A DNA stretch of 64,000 nucleotides, taken from Mangifera indica. Lineage: Eukaryota > Streptophyta > Magnoliopsida > Sapindales > Anacardiaceae. Below the pieces are notes generated by a model. It saw only the letters and a program-made list of their open reading frames with translations. It was not told the origin of the DNA and made no database searches. Position numbers and translations under genes: made by a program. Where the stretch lies: NCBI RefSeq assembly GCF_011075055.1, contig NC_058147.1, positions 248,001 to 312,000 on the forward strand, in the 5' to 3' direction. Within the stretch, counting starts at the first letter, position 1, and each line of letters begins with the position of its first letter. Positions 56,717-64,000 of the stretch are shown piece after piece.

Positions 56717-57741
56717 TATACAGTACATGCTCCCTGCAATCGCAACATGCCAGATGTAACAGAACATCGGTTCAACATAAGAAATAAGAAAAAAGTGATC
56801 TCATAATTGAGAGGCAATACTACCAATTTTGTTTGTAGCTTTTAAACAGAAGAAAGAAAAATACAGGCATACACCTGCACAAACGGTCCTACCCTTTTTT
56901 CTGATCGGGGTGTTGGACTCTAGCTTTCTCCATGATTGCCGCTCGCTCAGGGAGAGATTTGTTGCCTTGCCAAGAGGCAGAATTTTATGTATGGAAGGGT
57001 TAAATTCAATTTAAACTTAAGCTTTAGATCAATTCGATTCAAGCAAGAGTCAATTGCCATAAATTTCATTCTTGATTCAATCCCAATCTATCTACACAAC
57101 ACATGAGTTGATTTGAACTTTTGTCCTCTCTTGAGACATTATATTTAAGCTTCAATTACAATCTTTCAACTTATTGTGGAAATTGACCATATCTCACCAA
57201 TTCCCCATTGCCAACAGGTTTGCAAACCAATTTATAACCAATTTTCTATTAAAATTTTACCCACAAAAAGCCGTTTACTCCGTCAATGATGACAAGTACG
57301 AACCAGGATCAGGAAGATAAGATAAGATAAGATGAAAAAGAAAGAGATAAAGGGGAAGAAGAAGAAAAGGAAGAAGAAGAAGATAGAAGTTGACGTAAAT
57401 TCATTGCCATACATGTCCCATCTTTATACTGCACAACTTTACAGAGGCAAACATAATGGCTAGCAAATGCTTTTTCCATCACTAAATTATCATATTTTCA
57501 TATCATCAGCACCAGCTGCTTCACCAGCACCTCATGAAAAAACAACATAGGCAAAAAGACAAGGATTCTAGCTAGGCAGGCTTAGACACAAATAGTTCCA
57601 AAATTCCCGCCATTAGTCTTGCAGCTTGGGATCATCAACCTAACCTGTATCCTTCTTTTGTAGCCGCTTGATGAAGATCTCTAACAAAAATATCAAAGAT
57701 GAAGCCCCATTGGAAACCACATAAAAAAATCAGAGATACTA

Positions 57742-57768
57742 ACTCTCTCTCTCTCTCTCTCTCTCTCA
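57742..57768. repeat. CT dinucleotide microsatellite
   Basis: About 13 CT units, 120 bases past the FD stop codon, so possibly inside its 3' untranslated region (GA-rich in the transcript). Confidence 0.85.
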
Positions 57769-57888
57769 GCCCCTCACTTTACCTTTTATACACATTTTAA
57801 GTAATTTTATATATAGATAAATATCCTAAGTCAAAGGGATTAAAAAAGGCAAAAAGAACTTAAAACAGAAATGCTGCATTCTTACTTC

Positions 57889-58886
57889 TCAAAATGGTGC
57901 AGTTGAGGTTCTATGGAGTGTGTTCTTTTTTGGAAGCTGGGCAGAAGCTGCCAATAACTGCAAATATGATAAGAAATTGAAGTATTTAGCTCTATTTGTT
58001 TATAGTGCTAAAATAAATGTCAAAAAGGAGGAGGAAACTTTGATTCATTGACCTTCTCTTGCTGCCTTTTCAGCTTGGCATTTTCTTCCACCAAATGGGC
58101 AACTTCAAGTTCCAATTCATTTGTGTAGGCCTGCACAGAGATCTCAGAGAATATCAGCCAACTAAATCAGCTATCAAGTTCAGAAATTTAATCACTCACA
58201 CACAAACACATTGACAAAGAGAGTGAAAAGGGACAGAAAGATTCCTGTTTTCTAGCTCTAGAACGAGCGGCTGACTCTCTGTTCTTGATCATGCGTTTAT
58301 GTCGCCGATCGTCAGAATAATCATCATTTTCCGAGAGCCTTTTCTTGCAATATGGAGGGAACACAGTCGGAGAATCCATAGCATCCAAAACAGTGTTGTG
58401 AGAACAACCAAAAGAGCGAGTACCAAAATTCATATGACCATTTAACTGTTGGTTTGGCCTTCCAGGATCCGGAGCACTGGGTTCAATACCCTGAACATCT
58501 GAACCAGAACCAGAATTCAAGCTCAACATGGTGGCAAGAGGCGGCTTCAAAGAAGGAAAAGTTGGTTCAGCTGAGGGACCTCTAGCTCTGGCCGGTGGAT
58601 CATTGTTGAAGAAGGGTCTGGCCAAGAAGTCTTGAAGAATCAAACTGGGATAGTTTGAGTGCTGGTTGTTGTTGTTGTGGTTGCTATTTGTGTTGGTGAG
58701 GGTTGAGTTAGAGTGGTCATTTAGAGAAGACAAACTGATATCCCTCCAAACTTCCTCCATGGTCGTTTTGGTTGCAGAAGAAGATGATGGAGAGAAAGGT
58801 GCTGGAGATGAGGAAGTAGAGGAAGATGATTTTGATTTTGAAGGTGAAGTACTGCTATTGTTGTTTCTACTGGATGATGGCCACAT
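57889..58886 (-). CDS. FD: FD-like bZIP transcription factor, 262 aa (or 277), three exons
   Basis: Group-A bZIP that, with FT-type proteins and 14-3-3 proteins, activates floral genes at the shoot apex. Exons 58886-58245, 58130-58053 and 57957-57889. Family motifs: TMEEVWRDISLSSL, SLILQDFLARPF, basic region RMIKNRESAARSRARKQ, zipper AYTNELELEVAHLVEENAKL, and the C-terminal SAP motif RTSTAPF, phosphorylated and bound by 14-3-3 in known FD proteins. The N-terminus is Ser/Asn-rich. Oddity: after the RARKQ codons the next bases are GAATCT, not GT. The next good donor, GTGAGT at 58199, is also in phase and would insert 15 residues (ESFCPFSLSLSMCLC) between basic region and zipper. The second intron is normal. 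Gene identity is sure; the splice form is not. Confidence 0.9.
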
Positions 58887-61800
58887 GGTTCACTGCAAAA
58901 GAAAGAGAGAAAGAAACTCAGGCATGGATGGGAAAGGGGGAGGGAAGGAAGAGAGAAGATTTTAGTCTTCTAGTTCTGGTTAGTGTGGAAGCCGTGTCTA
59001 ATGCAGATATGTACTATGTATGTATGCTGTAGTAATGAGTTAAAATTAAATAAAAGCAAGAGAATCTACAAAATTGGATTTGAGAGACACTTCTTTTGAT
59101 GACCTTTTTCCTACCAGAGATTAATTTGGCCCTGCTGGAGTATTCTCTTGCGCAATCTTTTCAAAATCTTGCATTAAGTCCTTTTTTTTTTTTTAAAAAA
59201 AAAAAAGGTTGACTGGCTAATGTTCAAGATCAAGGTCGGATTATTATTCTATTGGCATGAGTTGATAAAGAAGAAGATTTTTTGAATTGAAAAAAAGGGG
59301 AATTATATGAGAAAAAGAAGAAAAAGTAGAATTGTTGATGAAATAAGCTTCTATGTGAATTGACGGCTTGAGGGTCCCGTTGTCCACTAATGGGTAAGGG
59401 CTCTGCTCCCCAGTGAGTGAGGGTGCAGAGAGCAAAGCCCCAAGCCCTTAAAGACTATTTAACTACTTAACATTAACCATTGCACGTGGATTGAGTTTTA
59501 TTGTAAAAAATATATATATAAAAAAAAAAAAAATTCAATTCTGCTCTAACTTTATTTTGGATAAATGAAAATTAAAAAAATCAAATCTAATAAAGGAAAA
59601 TTACAAGTCACCCAATGCTTTTGTGTTGGGTGATTGAAAAGAAATCAAGAGACAAAAGTTTTGTTTTGTTTTGTTTATTTTATTATTCATATTCAAAAGC
59701 ATGCACCATTTTACCAATGTAGGAAGGAAGGAAGGAATGATGGATGATTTCAAAACGTGAACATGTGTGGAGTTCCTTACTTAGAAACGGACATTCCAAT
59801 CAAGCAAGCCTACGTAAGAAGACGTTTACCCATTTTCTATTTCTAGTCAGAGTCAAGACGATTTCTTTGTAATCTACAAATACTACCCAAGTCCAACTGT
59901 AAAAACTATATATGGTGTATGATCTGGTGGCACATATTCTTATGTAAGGATGACCACACAGAATTTCTTATCTTGAATAGACCCGTTTATACTTTTTGGC
60001 CTTTTCAGAATAACTTTGTTTTTCTTTTATTATGTTGCCTTTATTCTCTTCTTGTTACAACTACTAGTAGTAGTAGTATAGACTGGCACTGATAATATTA
60101 TCAGCTCAAATAAATTCCCTTCGAATCTAAGATTAAACATAAACATGCTTATTTCATTGTTTTTGAATCTGAATCCAAATATACAAGTGAAGCTACACAA
60201 TTGTCTTGCACAGATAAACAAATGTGGGGCTGTCTGTAATTTGACAGCAACAGCAAGCTCCAGCCGAAGAGATTCCCCCAGCCCAGCCAAGCCAAGCCAC
60301 GCTCTGAACTGAAATCTGCCATTTCTTACTGACACAGATCCTTACTTTTTTAAAGTTTTACCAGCTAAATTCCTCTTATTGCTCATTGGTCATATACCCC
60401 ATTCACCACACCAAAAATCTTTTAGATAAATCTTTAGAAAAACAACCAGGACCGTATAAATGATCCATTTCTTCATAAAAATAAATACTGGTCGGTCCTT
60501 CCAAGTGAAATTATTTGTGAACACCAGAGGCCATTCTTTGAATGCAAAGACCCTCCTGCAACATATTTCTAAACCTTTGAAGAAATGGTTGGAATGTGAA
60601 AGGTGAAAGGAGCCAGAATGCAGGTCAAAAAGGGGAAGTGTGCGTCTGTGATATGATTTTTGGCATACAGACAAATCCCTTGTGGCATTTGATACGATAT
60701 GATTTATGCAAACGTGTGCGACATTTTCAAGAAATGCAAGTATTATGATGTTGAATTGAAAGTCAGAAAGTGTTGTCAAATTGATGGTTAATGCATACAG
60801 CTGTCAACTCGGCACAGCTCTGCTCCTGCTGCAAAATTCATCGATTACCACTTCTTTATTCATTTCACTCCTCCATTAACAACAGTTTTAAACAGTGGTA
60901 ACCTGTCCAACTGCAACACCCTATCTAAACTTCTGAACCCTTGTTGGAACCACAAGTGCCAACCAACTACACCCATTCCGCAGCTAATTGTATTAATACA
61001 TGTGCCCTTCCTTCGCTAAAGACATCTGACAAAACTAATTCATCAACCATCACTAAACGTACCATTTGCCAATACTCTCTAAACTAGGATTCCATACGTT
61101 TTTAGTTATACTGCTACTGTCTTATTTGGCTTCTTTAAACTTGAAATTGTAATTAAGCGTTTTTGGACTATACATATTTTATTTATTATTGCCGAATTTG
61201 AATAAAAAATAATTTGATATTAATTCAAATCCAAAACGATCTCCATTTGAGTTTAACCATAAATAATAATGTCAATAAAAATAAATAATAATACCAAAAA
61301 AACAAAAACTCAACAGGTATAATTGCTCTTTTTTATGTTTGTATGCATTTTTACTGTATGAAGTATGACTATTTATACGATTTTAATATAAAAATATTTA
61401 TTTATACAAATTAATATAAATAATTTAAAAACAAAAAGACAATCTCGTGATTTCTTTATATACAACCTAGTTATCTTATACTAATAAAAAGAGATCTTAC
61501 CGTTGTCCCACTAATAATATTCCCAAAGGGACCTAAATATTTTAATAAAATAATTATACTTCATACACTAAAAATACATACAAACATAAGCACAAATTCT
61601 GAGATACCACCATATAATTGAATCACATATGTTTATACTTGTATTTGTATTTATTATTAATGCACGGAATATTGCTCTCCATAAAACACCCCTAGTCCAA
61701 GGTAAAAACTCTGAAATTCTTTTGGATGCTATGACTATCCATTCCACAAGAAATCCTTTAATAATAACAAAATCATCCAAAATGTCAAACTATACAACGC

Positions 61801-62078
61801 AATAACCTCATAATTCAACCCAGTAAATGATCCTAAGCTCTACTTGTCTCACTTTGTTCTCTTCCTTTATATTCCAAAAATAGTTTATATATATTTCTTC
61901 CAGTCCCTCAACCTGTCTCAGCAATATACTCCCCCAAAATTTGAGAATCGTGACAAAGAAAGAAATATGTCCATCCACCTTTCAAGGCAGCGTGTTCCTC
62001 CTCCCCTCCAAAAACTCGCACCATCATATGGAATTGCTCTTTAAATTACTGGCACTTAAACCTGGTGGGGGCTGACAT
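58887..62078. other. Intergenic region upstream of the FD-like gene
   Basis: FD leader and promoter at left, with GA-rich sequence at 58895-58960 and a T/A homopolymer junction near 59179-59207. Further right are A+T-rich DNA and scattered dispersed repeats. Small frames (60030-60335, 60390-60779, 61568-61780) resemble no family. No RNA gene is recognised. Confidence 0.55.
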
Positions 62079-62559
62079 TCAGCTGTGGTTTGATAATGTA
62101 AATTCAGGACCATCCCCGTTGCAGAGTTTTGACTGGCCAGCCGATTCAGAGAACTGCAAATCCTCCGAGTGAGGGTTTACTTTATCTTCTTCTTCCAACG
62201 TGATCTTCTGAAATGAAGTTGTGAACGCTCCATACCCAGATCCACTTGGAGATGGTAATCCTGACTCAGTGAGAACCCGACTGGAAGGAGTAATATACTT
62301 CATCCAGTCATAACGTCTCCTCACCTTTTCCTCCTGCAGTAATATACAAGGCAAAATAGTACAAATATGGTAATCATTGGGTGTAAAGTTATTCAGTTCC
62401 AATAAGGCATTTTGTGCCTCTTTACACCAAATTGAAAGAGTCATTGATGCTTCAGATGGATATATACAACAAATACACATCACTCACATTTATTTCCACA
62501 ACGATTGAAGTTCTCAAGGAATCCAATATCAACTGAATGTTATTTGTCAAATTCTTGAC
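62079..62559 (-). CDS. 3' end of an unrecognised gene, last two exons
   Basis: Two joined exons on the minus strand: 62559-62488 (VKNLTNNIQLILDSLRTSIV and four more residues) and 62333-62079, which begins EEKVRRRYDWMKYITPSSRV, contains LPSPSGSGYGAFTTSFQKI and ends CNGDGPEFTLSNHS before TGA. Donor GTGAGT and acceptors TTTGCAG and CTGCAG are good, and the phase is consistent, which supports real coding sequence. The first exon is entered from an acceptor, so the gene continues upstream, to the right and probably past 64000. The helical exon and charged tail suggest the C-terminus of a coiled or scaffold-type protein. I do not recognise the family and assign no function. Confidence 0.65.
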
Positions 62560-64000
62560 CTGCAAAAACAGAACCATACAGCAAAACCTGATCTGTTCAA
62601 ACATATCCAATAATGAAAAATACTATGACAAAAATATTAAGAAATGTAATAGAAAAGCATAACCAATTAGCAATAAGAAATTTAATTTAAATGTATTAGA
62701 AAAGCATAACAACTGGCAGTAAGTATAGCCAGACAAACAAGACATTACAGCATATTCCAACGCTATCTATGGTGGTCCAATTGATATGTTTTAGAGCTAG
62801 AACATCCCATTTACATCAAACAAAATAGAGAGCAACTGATTTTATCTAGAAATATACTCACTAAATAATATCTTGCAGGTGAGATGTTTCTGTATTAAGG
62901 AAAAAATAATAAATTTATGATAAGTTTTATAAACAAAAAGTCCACATATTCATGAAATGACCCATTTATTTGTTTACTATTATCATTAGCTAAATCACAT
63001 CCAATAGAAATTATTGTGCTCCATTAAATCAAGAATACCAATTATGTAGCAAAAGTAGAAATAGCCAATACTGACAATTGGATGAATCAGAAATGCGGAA
63101 ATGTAAAATTGCATCAAAGTGGCCCAAATTGCTGATATGTTTATAATGTTCACACAGACCAATTACATAACCAATACTTAAAGAAATTCCCCAGTAATTT
63201 TACTTCAAAAGCAAGGAAGAGGCAGAAAAAAAAAGTTATAATTACTCATTTAGAAAATGAACAGGTGTTTTGTCACATGAGAACTTTAATTTCATATGAA
63301 ATGTCTTGAACTTTAAAAGGTTTGAGCAATATATTACTATCAAACTAGGAATCCAAATCTTGACACTACAGGCTGCAGGCCATAAACTGTTAAAATCATG
63401 CAATGAAAATAAGCATTCTAGTGGAAATGGAAGCAGAAAGCACTGACAGGTTTAAACTACAATTGCTAATTAAAGAAAGGGTGGTTCAGTGAGGTTTGGA
63501 TTTCCTGCTTCAACTCATAAATATCTTAAATAATTACTATCTCAAGGGTATTTGTAGTTTTTAAAACCAGGAAATATAGGCTCATACATATTTCCAGAAT
63601 AACCCTTGTCAATGGTCCTTGTTGGCTAACTTAGATGTCCAACAACCTCCCATCTTAATTTTATTACAGTTGCCTTACTGCTTCAGCCTAATATCACAAC
63701 ACAATCTCCCACTCCTATCTCAACCAATAACCTTATGCCCCTAATACTAGTTTACAGCAAAAACACTCTAAAGCTCAAACCATTTCCCCAACAATTTCCT
63801 TAATCAACAACATACTACTAACTATTCAGTTTCCCAAACCTTCCAGCATAAAAGCACCCTGAAGAAGAAAAATTATGATAAAAAAAGCAGCAGCAAGCAG
63901 GCAGTCTGGTAATGTAAGATTTTCCACAGAAGTACAACTTGTGCTCCCAGAACCAGTTAACATAGACAAATTGAAGATGTAGATAGGAACTCCAGGAGCT
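62560..64000. other. Probable intron(s) of the gene at the right edge
   Basis: If the two-exon end at 62079-62559 is real, this stretch is upstream intron, possibly with an exon near 63890-64000, where an open minus-strand frame exists. Nothing here could be assigned with confidence. Confidence 0.35.

Larger units (their letters stand above)
54224..57888. other. Intergenic region between subtilase and FD-like gene
   Basis: Subtilase promoter at left (TATTTATA near 54300-54308), then no supported gene. The 142-codon open frame at 54813-55241 matches no family. Simple repeats include TGCAT x4 at 56381-56400, TA at 56666-56714, GATAA units near 57316-57332, a GAA-rich purine tract at about 57345-57385, and CT at 57742-57768 in the FD 3' region. 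Confidence 0.6.

Noticed and set aside
60030..60779. Two minus-strand open frames of 101 and 129 codons
   Set aside because: No homology recognised, no splice or promoter support, and low-complexity composition.

Overview
This 64 kb window is nuclear DNA of a flowering plant, most likely a core eudicot. The coding regions carry GT-AG introns, the intergenic DNA is very A+T-rich, and every recognised protein belongs to a plant family (ROP GTPase, BOI-type RING ligase, FREE1, FD-type bZIP, CO2-response-type subtilase, EXL-type GDSL lipase). I cannot name the species. I rebuilt 14 gene models by hand, 13 of them complete. In each spliced model the exon phases agree and the reading frame stays open from start to stop. 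The exception is one bad donor site in the FD-like gene, described below.

Layout, left to right: a PNRC-like small proline-rich protein (+, 3.4-4.1 kb) converging on the RNA polymerase I subunit RPA12 (-, 4.5-6.6 kb); a ten-exon ABCB13/14-type transporter (-, 8.1-13.3 kb); a repeat-filled gap holding a complete 834-bp palindromic transposon; a type-I ROP GTPase (+, 18.3-20.2 kb); a gap with a long inverted repeat and a broken VPS35 fragment (21.4-23.5 kb); a receptor-like cytoplasmic kinase with an N-terminal USP-type region (+, 25.2-28.9 kb); a K/E-rich conserved plant protein of unknown role (-, 29.2-31.0 kb), head to head with a prostaglandin-E-synthase-2-like protein (+, 32.0-34.2 kb); a BOI-related RING E3 ligase (+, 36.2-37.1 kb); the ESCRT component FREE1 (+, 39.4-43.2 kb); a GDSL esterase/lipase (+, 45.7-48.0 kb); SKP1 (+, 49.2-50.3 kb), converging on a subtilase (-, 50.6-54.2 kb); an FD-like bZIP factor (-, 57.9-58.9 kb); and the 3' end of an unrecognised gene (-, from 62.1 kb) that appears to run off the right edge.

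The genes are ordinary single-copy plant genes with no operon-like logic. The unusual content lies between them. A family of Mutator-like (9-bp target duplication) foldback elements shares the terminal motif GGCCAAACGACTATTTCCCA. It has one intact copy upstream of the ROP gene and decayed pieces at about 0.2, 7.8, 16.1 and 48.6-49.0 kb, the last ending about 160 bp before the SKP1 start codon. Other points worth following up are an intron-retaining VPS35 pseudogene next to a foldback structure, a missing GT donor at the basic-region/zipper junction of the FD gene, telomere-like motifs in the shared promoter at 31-32 kb, and an atypical first exon in the USP-kinase. I found no tRNA, rRNA or CRISPR sequence and no complete autonomous transposon.
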